DNA of 64,000 bases from Sphingomonas_R arantia (GTDB lineage Bacteria > Pseudomonadota > Alphaproteobacteria > Sphingomonadales > Sphingomonadaceae). The stretch is from contig NZ_JBHUGS010000002.1 in NCBI RefSeq assembly GCF_042682045.1, positions 434,001 to 498,000 on the forward strand. Reading direction: 5' to 3'. The notes under the pieces were generated by a model. That model was not told where the DNA came from, searched no databases, and was given only the letters and a program-made list of their open reading frames with translations. Positions 16,012 through 24,721 of the stretch are shown in pieces. Within the stretch, counting starts at the first letter, position 1. Each line of letters opens with the position of its first letter. A program made the position numbers and the translations under genes.

Positions 16012-16841
16012 CCGACCGAACCGAACAGCTGTCCGACCTCGACGAATTCGATCCCGTCGACGACGACCATATTGAACCCCTCGATCCGACCACAGCCGAC
16101 GACGATGACGAGGGCATGACATACGCCGCGATCCTCGCCGGGGTCGCTGCGAACTTGGTGGCGATCGACATCACGCCGGAAATCGAGCGCGCCGAAGCGG
16201 CCAAGGGTCGGACGCAGCACATCCAGACGACGCTTGCCGGCGCGCAGGAACAGGCCGCTGAACTGCGTGTGCTGATCGAGGAGCGGCGGCGCCTGGGGCC
16301 TGACGGCGCAGCCGTCGCGCGGGCGCTGCTCGTCGGGGACGATGCGCTGTTGCGATCGGGATCGCTGGGGATGCTCGAGGCGCACGAGCTGGAACTGCAG
16401 GCCGGAATTAAGGAATTGGGCCGCCAGCTGGTCGATAGCCGTCAGCGGCCCGACGACAGTCGGGATAAGGTTCGGGCGAAGCTGGCACCAGCGCCGGACG
16501 ATTTGGTTCGTGAACTCCGGGAATACGCCAGCGGCATCGGCGTCGAACTGGCGGACACCTACGCTACCGTTGCGGCCGCGGCGGCCGCGACGCAGTCCCC
16601 CGCGTGCATCGGCCTCGCGCAGTCCCTTTCCCCGATCGTCGCCTTCCTCGCTCAGAATGGCCTCATCCCGAGGGCGGCGCTTCCGGTCGACGATGACGTC
16701 CGCGCAGCGCTGGCAGCGAACCCACCTGCTCTCAGGGCAGCGGGGCTGACCGTCCCCGCGACGATCCCGCTGCCGAGATACGAACCGGACGACCGGTACA
16801 GCATCGGGCTGGCGCACGGCCGTGCCGAAGCGAGAAGCTGA
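16008..16841 (+). CDS. Hypothetical protein with acidic N-terminus
   Basis: 277 residues, coupled to the preceding gene by ATGA. Residues 1-38 are strongly acidic (Asp-rich), residues about 60-180 are helical with heptad-like spacing (AGAQEQAAELRVLIEERRRL), and the end is Pro-rich. The layout could suit a scaffold or structural accessory protein, but there is no family match by eye. It ends the coupled run that begins at the HTH gene. Confidence 0.55.
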   Translation: MTDRTEQLSDLDEFDPVDDDHIEPLDPTTADDDDEGMTYAAILAGVAANLVAIDITPEIERAEAAKGRTQHIQTTLAGAQEQAAELRVLIEERRRLGPDGAAVARALLVGDDALLRSGSLGMLEAHELELQAGIKELGRQLVDSRQRPDDSRDKVRAKLAPAPDDLVRELREYASGIGVELADTYATVAAAAAATQSPACIGLAQSLSPIVAFLAQNGLIPRAALPVDDDVRAALAANPPALRAAGLTVPATIPLPRYEPDDRYSIGLAHGRAEARS

Positions 16842-16875
16842 CCCCAGCAACCTGACCAATGTGAAAGGACTAAAG

Positions 16876-17523
16876 ATGGCTGAATACGAAGACTTTGGGA
16901 AATATCCCTCTCCCCGTTCTACCGGCACGAACCCGCCCGTCGTCAACGATTTCGGCACCGGTTCGACTTTCGTACGAGGCGTAATTATGCGCTATCATGA
17001 GGAAGCCCCCTACGAGGGAACACATCACAAGGTTAATCGTGACGGCAAGGTCGCTTATCAGAAGTTTAGCGACGCCATCCACCTAGACTATCTCGGCGAG
17101 AGTGCTCCGCTGAGTGTGATCAACGAGGAAATCACCTTCGCTCCCGGCACTTCGACAGCGTTTGATCTGCGAACTGGAATGATCGTCGGCCAGGTGACCG
17201 CGACAAAGTTCTGGCTGCCGTGGAAAGCGACCGCAACGGACGGAAGCCAGATCGCGGCCGGGATCATGGCGACACCCCACTTCACCTTCCCCGGGAGGCA
17301 GACGAAGGCGCTGGCGACCGTTCGAGGGCCTGCAACGGTCAACGGGAATTTGCTCTGCTTCCACACTGACCCGGATCTTCCGTGGAACCAGAGCACACGG
17401 ACTGCCAACGCGCTTGCGGAGGAAGCTTTCAACCGAACAGCGCGGGACGCGGCCGCTGCCCTTGCGTTTCCCCAGCTGGCCCAGCGCGGCATCAAAGTTC
17501 TGACTGAATTCAAACGGCCATAG
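16876..17523 (+). CDS. Phage head-decoration-like protein (gpD family)
   Basis: 215 residues with GAAAGGA eight bases before the ATG. The middle resembles head decoration protein D: SVINEEITFAPGTSTAFDLR, GMIVGQVTATKFW, ATATDGSQIAAGIM, then VRGPATVNGNLLCF, reproducing the beta-rich order of that family where the protein trims capsid trimers. It is longer than lambda gpD and has an extra N-terminal 80 residues. In complete phages the major capsid gene follows; here a hairpin follows instead and no capsid gene is present. Confidence 0.6.
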   Translation: MAEYEDFGKYPSPRSTGTNPPVVNDFGTGSTFVRGVIMRYHEEAPYEGTHHKVNRDGKVAYQKFSDAIHLDYLGESAPLSVINEEITFAPGTSTAFDLRTGMIVGQVTATKFWLPWKATATDGSQIAAGIMATPHFTFPGRQTKALATVRGPATVNGNLLCFHTDPDLPWNQSTRTANALAEEAFNRTARDAAAALAFPQLAQRGIKVLTEFKRP

Positions 17524-17549
17524 CTCCCGAAGGATCAACGAGCGCAGAC

Positions 17550-17596
17550 CGCCGTACCACCCGGATCACGCCGATCCGTGTGGCGTACGGCGGCTC
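17550..17596 (+). terminator. Hairpin after the decoration gene
   Basis: A long imperfect inverted repeat (GCCGTACCACCCGGATC paired with GATCCGTGTGGCGTACGGC, 5-base loop) lies about 30 bases after the stop. It lacks a T-run. It may end the transcript or mark a deletion junction where the capsid gene was lost. Confidence 0.45.
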
Positions 17597-17640
17597 ATCC
17601 GCCGCCATGCCGCTGGCTGCCTGCACAGGACGAATCTTCA

Positions 17641-17712
17641 ATGTACCAGACCAACACCCATCTCGGGCGCGCTGAGCGCCCTGTCACGCTCGCATACGGG
17701 GCTGACGCATGA
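17641..17712 (+). CDS. Possible 23-residue leader peptide
   Basis: A short frame (MYQTNTHLGRAERPVTLAYG, then three residues) ends in an ATGA overlap with the next gene. It may be a truncated remnant or a coupling leader. There is no strong ribosome site. Confidence 0.25.
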   Translation: MYQTNTHLGRAERPVTLAYGADA

Positions 17713-18005
17713 CGTCGCGGCAGGACGCGGGGACTCCGGCAAAACCGGCAACCCCGTCACCCGCTTCGGATCGGCGCTCGTCTGACGCCATCCTGGTGAT
17801 GGAGACCGAGCTGCGCACGCTTTCGCTGGCGCTTCTTCCCGGCGGCCGACATCCGGTCGGATCGGCATACGTCGAGGCGGCGCGAGCGACGGGCGTCGAC
17901 CTGACGACGTTCGTCACAAGAAGGAAGGCGGCACTCGAGAACGAGCTGATCCGACTGAGGAAACAAGACGGCGTTGTGACCCGGCGCGCCGGGCCGGCGT
18001 CATGA
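17709..18005 (+). CDS. Hypothetical protein
   Basis: 98 residues with a Pro/Ser-rich N-terminal 25 and a helical remainder (AILVMETELRTLSLALLPGG, TTFVTRRKAALENELIRLRK). No family recognised. It lies between the decoration-like protein and a tail-tip remnant, so a virion-related origin is possible. Confidence 0.5.
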   Translation: MTSRQDAGTPAKPATPSPASDRRSSDAILVMETELRTLSLALLPGGRHPVGSAYVEAARATGVDLTTFVTRRKAALENELIRLRKQDGVVTRRAGPAS

Positions 18006-18062
18006 GCGCGAACATCGGCACACCTGCAAACCTAGTCCACATCACCACTGAAGGAGCTTAAC

Positions 18063-18281
18063 ATGTCCAAGACACTTCGAACCGCGGCGCTGATCGTTGG
18101 CGCCGTGGCGATCATCTCAACTGGCGTCGGCGCAATCGGTGCGCTCGGGGCAGCGGGGGCCTCGTTCGGCAGTGTCGCAGCTGCAGCCAGCGCCGGGGCA
18201 ATCGGGGTCTCTGCGGCCTCTTTGTCGGCGATCGCCGGGGGCCGATCTGCCAGCGCTCCCCTGCGTCGACGCGTTGCATGA
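18063..18281 (+). CDS. Short hydrophobic protein, probable truncated tail-tip N-terminus
   Basis: 72 residues, with a very good ribosome site (GAAGGAG) seven bases before the ATG. The sequence SKTLRTAALIVGAVAIISTG and the following Gly/Ala/Ser-rich hydrophobic stretch resemble the N-terminal signature of large tail-tip proteins in alphaproteobacterial siphophages. The rest of such a protein is missing and the frame ends in RRRVA. The stop overlaps the next ATG. It could instead be an independent small membrane protein. Confidence 0.45.
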   Translation: MSKTLRTAALIVGAVAIISTGVGAIGALGAAGASFGSVAAAASAGAIGVSAASLSAIAGGRSASAPLRRRVA

Positions 18282-18994
18282 CCGCGTTGAACATGATGAT
18301 CCAGCGCAGGGCGCGCGCTGGGTACATCATCTCGGACGGGGCGACGACCGCGCCCGATGGTACGCTGCTCGGGAACAGCCCAAAGATCATCATGTCCGCC
18401 GGTCGCTTCCCGTGGGCGGCCGGCGTGACAGGTAGCGTCCCGCCTGCCAGCATCCATGCAGAGCTGGGCAAGGCCAATCCCGTGAGTTTGAAACAATTGT
18501 TATGCCGTCTTCCCGGCGCGATGCGTAGCGCGATCCAGCGGACAGCGCGGGATACGTCAAAAGATCCAGCGGATCTTGATCTGGCACTGGTCGGGGTCGC
18601 TTGGGATTTCGACGCGAAAGCCCCCAGCGGGTTCATCATCCAGAGCCGTGCCGGCATCATCACTCCCGACGCCGAACCGTTCGTCTGGTACGAAACCGAC
18701 TGGAACCTGGCGGGCGGCGAGATCGGCAGCGACGCCGCTGCTCAACTGGGCCGGGCGTGCGATCTAACAGACCCGAAATCGTTTGATCCGGAACGCGACG
18801 GCCTAGCTCTGATCGAACGCCAACGCCGTGCGGCTATTACGCCCACGACCCCGGGCTTCGACACGTCCTGCCGCCATCGGATTGGCGGTGATATCGACAT
18901 GACGGTGGTCACGAGGACCGGCGTGCAGGTGTGGTGTATCCACAAATTCCCGGACGTCGTCGGCGAACCCATACGACTGGACGAGGCTCAGTGA
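18278..18994 (+). CDS. Proteasome-like Ntn-hydrolase family phage protein
   Basis: 238 residues, coupled to the preceding gene by ATGA. After removal of Met1 the mature protein would begin with Thr (TALNMMIQRRARAGYIISDG). Counting from that Thr, Asp19 and Lys35 follow, close to the Thr1/Asp17/Lys33 catalytic set of proteasome beta subunits and HslV. The fold signature YIISDGAT and GNSPKIIM then WAAGVTG supports an N-terminal-nucleophile hydrolase. Proteins of this general type occur near tail genes of some alphaproteobacterial prophages; their role is not established. Activity is inferred only. Confidence 0.5.
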   Translation: MTALNMMIQRRARAGYIISDGATTAPDGTLLGNSPKIIMSAGRFPWAAGVTGSVPPASIHAELGKANPVSLKQLLCRLPGAMRSAIQRTARDTSKDPADLDLALVGVAWDFDAKAPSGFIIQSRAGIITPDAEPFVWYETDWNLAGGEIGSDAAAQLGRACDLTDPKSFDPERDGLALIERQRRAAITPTTPGFDTSCRHRIGGDIDMTVVTRTGVQVWCIHKFPDVVGEPIRLDEAQ

Positions 18995-19350
18995 GCGCGA
19001 GCCGAAATGGTCGCAGGCGCGGGCACACCGTATCCGCTACCGCGCGGGGTGGAAACCGGATCGACGAGATGGCCGACATCATGGCGAAGGGGTTCCAGGC
19101 TGTGTCAGCGGCGATCCTGCAAAACGCCGAGAAACAGTTCCACCAGGAAGTCGCGCTCTTCGCGGTGATCGAGCTGCTGTCCCAATCGCCTGTCCTTGCG
19201 GATCCGACCGCCCGCGAGGGCTTTGCCATCGCTATCGCTACCGCCGCCGGCGTCCCCGACACGACCGGTCACAATGCGCTGCTCGCGTCAGCCGCCGCGG
19301 TGGTGCGGAAGGGAGCGCCGAAGTCCACTGTGATCGAGCCCTCCGGCTAA
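18991..19350 (+). CDS. Hypothetical protein downstream of the Ntn-hydrolase
   Basis: 119 residues from a GTG that overlaps the upstream stop (GTGA). The N-terminus is basic; the rest is helical (IDEMADIMAKGFQAVSAAIL, FHQEVALFAVIELLSQSP). No family recognised. It ends the plus-strand run; two hairpins follow before the convergent tape measure gene. Confidence 0.55.
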   Translation: MSASRNGRRRGHTVSATARGGNRIDEMADIMAKGFQAVSAAILQNAEKQFHQEVALFAVIELLSQSPVLADPTAREGFAIAIATAAGVPDTTGHNALLASAAAVVRKGAPKSTVIEPSG

Positions 19351-19352
19351 GA

Positions 19353-19425
19353 TGTCATGTCCCGACGACATGACGAAGTCGCCGCCGGGGGTGTCCACGG
19401 TAAGGACACCCCCGGGGCTTTAGCT
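19353..19425. terminator. Convergent-gene terminator region
   Basis: Two hairpins lie between convergent genes. GTCATGTC pairs with GACATGAC (19354-19374), and CCGGGGGTGTCC pairs with GGACACCCCCGG (about 19385-19416) and is followed by GGCTTTAG. The second looks like an intrinsic terminator for the plus-strand genes. Confidence 0.6.
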
Positions 19426-19450
19426 GCCAACCGCAACGCCGTGCGAAGCA

Positions 19451-22400
19451 TCAGCCCCCAATCCGACGCCTGCTCGCCCGAGCGATGTTCGTCTGGGCCA
19501 TCCGTGCCCCGCCAGCTGCACCTCGTATCGCTGCCTGATCCGACATCGCGTTCATCTGGTTTAACAGATCCTGCGTCATCACCGCGCCGCGAAGGTCGAA
19601 GTGCATCTGCGTCGAGCTGGTGCCGCCCATGTCTTGGCCGGGCTTGCGGATGTCGACCATCTCGCCCTTCGACAAGCGCATCGAGACCAGGTTCTTATCG
19701 ATGCCCGACTGTCCGCCGACACGGAACGATCCGCCGCTGGCGAACTTGGGCACGTTGAGGCTGGGCAGCGCGATCACGTTCGCGTTGCCGATCGAAGTCG
19801 CGGCGCTGATTGCGCTCGACACACCGCCACCGCCGACTGCCGCCGCGCCCGCGCCGAACAGCTTTCCAATCGACCCGAGAATACCGCCGAGGCCGCCACC
19901 GCCGCCCGATCCTATCTTCACGTTGGCGAACAGCCGCTCAATCAGCTTCGACAGGCTGTTGAGCGCGTCCTCCATGCCCTTCGCCATCCGGTTCTTGAAC
20001 CAGTCTTGCGCGAAGCTCTTGAGGTTCCCATCCAGCGCCGCCCGCACGCCGTCCGACATCGCGCTGCGGAAGGTGCCGGTGATGCGCGCCCTCTCCGTCT
20101 CGAGATCCTCCGCGGTCGCCTGCGCCAGCCCTTCGCCACGATTGAGCCCTTGATCGTCTTCGATCTGGCGCGCGCGCCGCTGAACCTCATCCGCTCGCTC
20201 AAGAGCTTTGATTGTCTCGTCGCTGGAACCACGCAGCTTGGCTAGATCGATCTGACGCGACCGCTGATCCTGTTCTAAAAGTCGCGCTCGCACGACCGCA
20301 CGGGCTTCCTGTAGGCGGGTCATGTCCTCCTCGGCCGCCGCGGCCGCTTCCGCATAATTCGCGGTGCGCGCGTAGTATGCTTCCGTGCGCTCGCGCAGGT
20401 CTTCCTGATCCCGAAGGCTTTCTTCTAGCGCATGGTTGGCGGTCAACTGGGCTCGTTCGATTTCGACGGCTGCGCGACCATCTGCCAGTTCCTTCGCCGT
20501 CGCCTCCGCACGTGCCTGGTGGACCAGTGCCATGTCACGCGCTGCGGCCGCCGCAGCATTGGCCGAACTCATCTCGGTATCGCGATACGCCTGCATCTGC
20601 ATAACAAGATCGCGGCGGTCCTGCAGACGTCGCGCGGTGGCTTCGTCGCCCCTGGTGCGTGCGGCCTCGATCTCAGCCTCCAGCCGCAACTCCTCACGTT
20701 TCGCGGCAATGTCCTCCGCGGACGTTCCCTTACGGGTGCGCTTCTTGTCGGCATCGCCAAAATCGAGACGGTCGGTGCCGGACAGATCGACCGACCCTGC
20801 GGCTATTATTTTGTCCGCGTCGCCGATCGCCTTGATGTTGGTCGCGATAGCATCCTTCAGCGCACCTGCGTTGGCCAGCGCCTGCTTACGGGTGTTCTCC
20901 GCAGCCGAAGACGCGACGGTCACGCCCATGCCGCCATCGTAATCCGCGGGGCCGCTGTTCAACTGGTAGGCCCGGCGTGCTTCGGCTTCCATCTGCGTGA
21001 CGGTTGCTTGCGCCTGCACGAGCTGCGCCCGCGCCGTTGCAAGGGTCTGCCGGGCCTGCTCTCGCTTGGCGGCCGCGTTCTTCAGTGCCTCGTCACGCTC
21101 CTTGCCGGTTGCGTTCGCGGCCAAACGTGCCGCCTCGGCATAGTCCTCGGTCGCTTTCGTCAGCGCATCGCTGGATTTGGTTGCTGCGGCGGAAGCCTCG
21201 GCTTTTCGCGTCAGCGCATACACGACGACACCGACTGCGACCGCCACCGCGGCGATCGGGCCGGCGAGGAGTGCCAGACGACCAAGTGCGGCGGACAGGA
21301 GCGTCATGCCCCGCGCCGCCGCCGCGGCCGCGCCCATCCGCAGGAGGGTCGACACGACCAGGCCCATCGGATTGACGAGTGCCGTAAAGGCTATGGCCAG
21401 CGGGTTAAGCCTGGACGCCATGAGGACCAGCGCGATCTTGCCGACCGCGAGCATCGCCAGCGCAACCGGTCCCATCGCCGCAGCGATTGCGCCGCTGATC
21501 ACGATGACCTTGGCCATGATGGGCGGCATGTGCGCGAACGATTCCGCGACAGCCGCGATCGCGTTCTTGATGCCGGTCATCACGCCCAGCAGGCCCGAGT
21601 CCGCAAGTGTCATCTTCAGATTGTCGAACGCTGCCGCCATGCGCTGTGATGCGGCGACATCACCCTCCTGCATGATCGACAGCTTCTTATCCGCGCTGGC
21701 TTTGCCAATCGTCTTCCGTAAGTCCTCGATGCCCTGTCGGCCCTGCCGCATCAGCGCGATCGCCGCGTCCATGCCGTCGGCGCCGAACATAGCGGTCAGT
21801 GCTTTACCTCGGTCGCCCGTGGCAACGCCCGCCAGTGATCGCTGCAATATATCCGCCTGGTCAGCTACAGACTTGATGCTGCCGTCGGCATTAAGGAAGA
21901 TATTGCCGGTGAGTCCGATCCGCTTGCCGAGCTGCTCCATAGCCTTCTCCGACTCCTTCGTCGGGGCCACGATCCCACGGATCATGGAAGCATAACCGGT
22001 GCCCGCCGACGCGCCGGACGAGAACTGCGTGGAGAGCGCTGCGATCGCGATGTTGAAGTCGTCGAACGTCAGTTCGAGCCCACCTGTCGCGCCGCTCGCC
22101 TGCGCCGCTGCCAGGCGGTAATCTTCGAAGCCGTATTTACTGGCGTCCAGCGCGCCGGTGATACGGTCCACGACCTGGGGCAGCTCGCTGGCCGATTTGT
22201 TGAACTGCACCATGATATCGTTCGCGAGTGCACCAGCGTCGGCAACCTCGCCGCTGTTAGCGGCAGCGAGCTTCAGCGAGGATGCGAACCCTCCCCCGAT
22301 GATATCGCGCGTGTTCATCCCTGCGGTGCCGAGTGCAGCAATGCCCTCTGCCGCCTCGACCGCGCTTTTGCCGACCGCAGGCCCCATCTGCCTCGCCTGA

Positions 22401-22714
22401 TCGCTTAAGGCCTTCAGCTGCTCAGGTCGCGCGTCCTGCATTGCGGCGCGGACCTTGTTCATCGCAGCTTCGAATTCGCCTCCGGCCTGCACGGCCGACT
22501 TGGCGACCAGCCCCATCGGGATTGTTACGCCAACCGTGACCCCGACGGCAGCGTTACGCATCCGCTGAGTGACGCGCTCCATGGTGCGACCGACTTGCTC
22601 GAACGCCGTCTGAAGCATTCCAAGCCCGCCGCGCGCATGCGTAACGCCTGTATCGAACTGAACCGTATCAAGGCCGACGACCCCCCGAAGGGAGCCGATT
22701 ACGATGTCGGACAT
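19451..22714 (-). CDS. Phage tail tape measure protein
   Basis: 1087 residues. Tape measure proteins set tail length in siphophages and are injected with the DNA. The N-terminal region has the TP901 core signature (IPMGLVAKSAVQAGGEFEAA, KSAVEAAEGIAALGTAGMN, YRLAAAQASGATGGLELTFD). Hydrophobic segments near residues 395-500 are followed by long Ala/Glu/Arg-rich coiled coil (about 510-880) and a Gly-rich end. At roughly 0.15 nm per residue this predicts a tail near 160 nm. The ATG at 22714 has GAAGGAAGG upstream. It follows its chaperone on the minus strand, opposite to the other virion-like genes. Confidence 0.93.
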   Translation of the reverse strand: MSDIVIGSLRGVVGLDTVQFDTGVTHARGGLGMLQTAFEQVGRTMERVTQRMRNAAVGVTVGVTIPMGLVAKSAVQAGGEFEAAMNKVRAAMQDARPEQLKALSDQARQMGPAVGKSAVEAAEGIAALGTAGMNTRDIIGGGFASSLKLAAANSGEVADAGALANDIMVQFNKSASELPQVVDRITGALDASKYGFEDYRLAAAQASGATGGLELTFDDFNIAIAALSTQFSSGASAGTGYASMIRGIVAPTKESEKAMEQLGKRIGLTGNIFLNADGSIKSVADQADILQRSLAGVATGDRGKALTAMFGADGMDAAIALMRQGRQGIEDLRKTIGKASADKKLSIMQEGDVAASQRMAAAFDNLKMTLADSGLLGVMTGIKNAIAAVAESFAHMPPIMAKVIVISGAIAAAMGPVALAMLAVGKIALVLMASRLNPLAIAFTALVNPMGLVVSTLLRMGAAAAAARGMTLLSAALGRLALLAGPIAAVAVAVGVVVYALTRKAEASAAATKSSDALTKATEDYAEAARLAANATGKERDEALKNAAAKREQARQTLATARAQLVQAQATVTQMEAEARRAYQLNSGPADYDGGMGVTVASSAAENTRKQALANAGALKDAIATNIKAIGDADKIIAAGSVDLSGTDRLDFGDADKKRTRKGTSAEDIAAKREELRLEAEIEAARTRGDEATARRLQDRRDLVMQMQAYRDTEMSSANAAAAAARDMALVHQARAEATAKELADGRAAVEIERAQLTANHALEESLRDQEDLRERTEAYYARTANYAEAAAAAEEDMTRLQEARAVVRARLLEQDQRSRQIDLAKLRGSSDETIKALERADEVQRRARQIEDDQGLNRGEGLAQATAEDLETERARITGTFRSAMSDGVRAALDGNLKSFAQDWFKNRMAKGMEDALNSLSKLIERLFANVKIGSGGGGGLGGILGSIGKLFGAGAAAVGGGGVSSAISAATSIGNANVIALPSLNVPKFASGGSFRVGGQSGIDKNLVSMRLSKGEMVDIRKPGQDMGGTSSTQMHFDLRGAVMTQDLLNQMNAMSDQAAIRGAAGGARMAQTNIARASRRRIGG

Positions 22715-22816
22715 ATTTCTATCCTTCCTTCGGTGGGGCGACGGCAGACCACATGCGGGCGATCTGCACCATCATGTCGGGGTGGCGGGCTTACCCATCC
22801 AATCGGATCTTCGTCT

Positions 22817-23188
22817 TCAGCGCGCGGGTGACGTCTCGGCCTTCTTCACCCGCCTCCGAGGGGCCGGCTTTGCACTGCCGCCATCTTCCGTCTCAGCGGG
22901 ATCCGGGAATGCCAGCTGGAAAGCATAACCGATCAACTCGCCCGCTTTCTCGACCCCGATGTCCTGGATGATGGCGCCAGCTTCCGCGTCGGTCATCACA
23001 CCGTGATGGTGTTCCAGCCCGACACGGAAGACGGTGCGCGCGCGGGTAGGGCTCGACAGATCCGTCAATCGCCCGAGCGTCTCGCCAAGCGCCTCTTCGA
23101 TCGAGCAAAGCGCGTTGAAATCGTAGACCAGCGTCCACGGCAGCCCGTTCGCCGCGAAGCCTACTTCATTTTTCGTTGCAGTCGTCAT
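22817..23188 (-). CDS. Tail assembly chaperone, GTA gp10-like
   Basis: 123 residues. The sequence (NEVGFAANGLPWTLVYDFNA, then LCSIEEALGE, VFRVGLEHHHGVMTDAEAGA) matches the gene-transfer-agent tail chaperone family (TAC), which coats the tape measure protein before tail tube polymerisation. It ends in a basic KKAETSPAR tail. The ATG at 23188 has GAGGAA upstream; a GTG at 23203 lies before that site. It is 102 bases upstream of the tape measure gene, the normal order, but the major tail and head-tail connector genes expected upstream are missing. Confidence 0.8.
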   Translation of the reverse strand: MTTATKNEVGFAANGLPWTLVYDFNALCSIEEALGETLGRLTDLSSPTRARTVFRVGLEHHHGVMTDAEAGAIIQDIGVEKAGELIGYAFQLAFPDPAETEDGGSAKPAPRRRVKKAETSPAR

Positions 23189-23203
23189 TCTAGTTTCCTC
23201 CAC

Positions 23204-23688
23204 ATCGCTGCTCGGAGCCGCAGCATCACCAGCACCAGCCGCACGTCATTCCGCACCGGCCCGTAATCCCGCTGGATTTGTACCATTTAAGCGAGTCGCG
23301 CGGAAGGTAGCCGCCTTCGTGAGGCGGGTGGCGAGAAGTCCCAACGTTTGTTGGGGTTTTCGCCGATTGGGCCACAGAGTCGAAGATGATACATTCACAA
23401 AGTTTGCGGATGCCTCCCACAAACTTAAAAATCGATCCGTCGCCGCGACGCTCGCCGGGATCGGCTAGGGAGGACCCGCGATCCCCTCGCCGGCGTCACG
23501 CGCGCGTGCTCACGCTCCATGACGGGCATCCGCAGCCTCCCAGTCCGGGCCTAGTGCGCCGGCGTTGCCGCAAGCGTCAGTCGACCGACATACCGCACTG
23601 GTATAGCCAGCGCGCGGCGTGATCTGGCCGTTGATCAGTGGCCGGTATCGCGGCAATGCGCGTCCGACCCAACACGAGCGAATGCCAT
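23204..23688. other. Gap with two hairpins, no gene seen
   Basis: About 485 bases without a convincing gene on either strand. It holds CCGCCTT-CGTG-AGGCGG (23311-23327) and an intrinsic-terminator-like hairpin CCCAAC-GTTT-GTTGGG followed by GTTTT (23340-23360) facing the plus strand. The promoter for the minus-strand tail genes is expected here, but no clear box pair is seen. Confidence 0.5.
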
Positions 23689-23895
23689 ATGACCAAGGAC
23701 CGGAACGGCACCGTGCACGGATACGCAGGCAAGGTGGCCATTCGTCACGCGGTCGAGGCTGCCAGGGCGGCGGGCGTGGAGATCGGCAGCATCGAGATGG
23801 CGCCCGATGGAACGATCAGGATCTTCACGCCGCAGAGCGCGTCACCTGAACCTATAAAGCTATACGACCGTCTCAAGGCCGAAGGCCGGCTGTGA
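23689..23895 (+). CDS. Small hypothetical protein
   Basis: 68 residues (MTKDRNGTVHGYAGKVAIRH to KLYDRLKAEGRL). A short strand GTIRIFTPQ follows a helix, giving an alpha-beta unit. Small proteins ending in a similar LYDRLKAEGRL pattern are common hypothetical genes in alphaproteobacterial phages. The ATG at 23689 is preferred over an upstream in-frame start at 23638 because it matches that size class. Confidence 0.55.
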   Translation: MTKDRNGTVHGYAGKVAIRHAVEAARAAGVEIGSIEMAPDGTIRIFTPQSASPEPIKLYDRLKAEGRL

Positions 23896-23927
23896 TCTAG
23901 TGCGCCGTCGCCGCGGGACGGCTGCTA

Positions 23928-24314
23928 TCATGCCGCGGGTGGTGCCGGTCCACGCCGCCGCTTCGTCGATGCGACCACTTCGGCGGCGCGGCGTGTAACG
24001 GCGGCTTCTACAGCAGCCCGATCAGGAGCCCGCGGAGGGTGCTGGCCCCGTCGGTTCGGTAACTGGGGCGGATCGGATGCTTCAGCTTTCGGGGACGTGC
24101 CATGGCCGGTCTGGCAGGGTGCGTGCGTCACGCGCCGCTCGCCGCCCCAGCTCGCGATCAGCTCGTCGGTCTTGGCTTCCAGTATGGCGGCGTACGCTGG
24201 ATGCATGATCAGCGCTCGGCTCTCCTCTGCTGTGAGGTGCAGCCGCCCACCATTGCGAGCGGACCGCTCGAGCTTCTTGCAGATCGATGTGAACAGCATC
24301 GCGTCGTCCATCAT
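23928..24314 (-). CDS. Hypothetical phage protein
   Basis: 128 residues on the minus strand. The N-terminal half is ordered (MLFTSICKKLERSARNGGRL, LTAEESRALIMHPAYAAILE) and the C-terminal half is Pro/Arg-rich and probably disordered. Function unknown. It lies between the truncated endolysin and the tail chaperone on the same strand. Confidence 0.5.
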   Translation of the reverse strand: MMDDAMLFTSICKKLERSARNGGRLHLTAEESRALIMHPAYAAILEAKTDELIASWGGERRVTHAPCQTGHGTSPKAEASDPPQLPNRRGQHPPRAPDRAAVEAAVTRRAAEVVASTKRRRGPAPPAA

Positions 24315-24524
24315 CCACTCCGTCGTAGGCGGTACCGCCAGAGTTCTTCATGACGAACCATTCTGCGCAATTATCATTTGCGATCCAACCTCAGCAGACA
24401 TCCCGGTTGATGCAAACGGATCCACGACGCTGGCCGGGAATACGCACAAGCGCTGGTAATGAAATCTTAGGCGGGCGCGCCCAAGGACAATGCCGCCCTG
24501 TTTGGTCATCGGGTTGCCCCGCCG

Positions 24525-24662
24525 CTATGTTGCCCCCGAAGGTTTGCGGCGGGGCTTTCCACGCTCATCCCGCAAATCGGCTGGGCGCTTCATAACTCGG
24601 ACCAGGTCCGGATGCACGCCGACGAGGCGCGCGACGGATCGCGCACCGAGAATGATGCTCAT
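24525..24662 (-). pseudogene. Truncated M15-type endolysin
   Basis: The ATG at 24662 has AAGGA eight bases upstream and opens a 45-codon frame. The first 25 residues, MSIILGARSVARLVGVHPDL and then VRVMK, match the N-terminus of phage L-alanyl-D-glutamate (M15/VanY-type) endolysins. After RPADLRDERG the similarity stops; the zinc-binding catalytic residues are absent and the frame ends. This is a decayed lysis gene. A recent small protein built from the fragment is possible but unlikely. Confidence 0.6.
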
Positions 24663-24721
24663 TCGATTTTCCTTTGTTAAGGTGCCGCTACCGCAGCCGG
24701 CCAGGGGGTAGGTTGCGCAGT

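Noticed and set aside
24350..24711. Plus-strand frames of 73-81 codons
   Set aside because: They lie over the minus-strand endolysin remnant, which has a ribosome site and family resemblance; the plus frames have neither.
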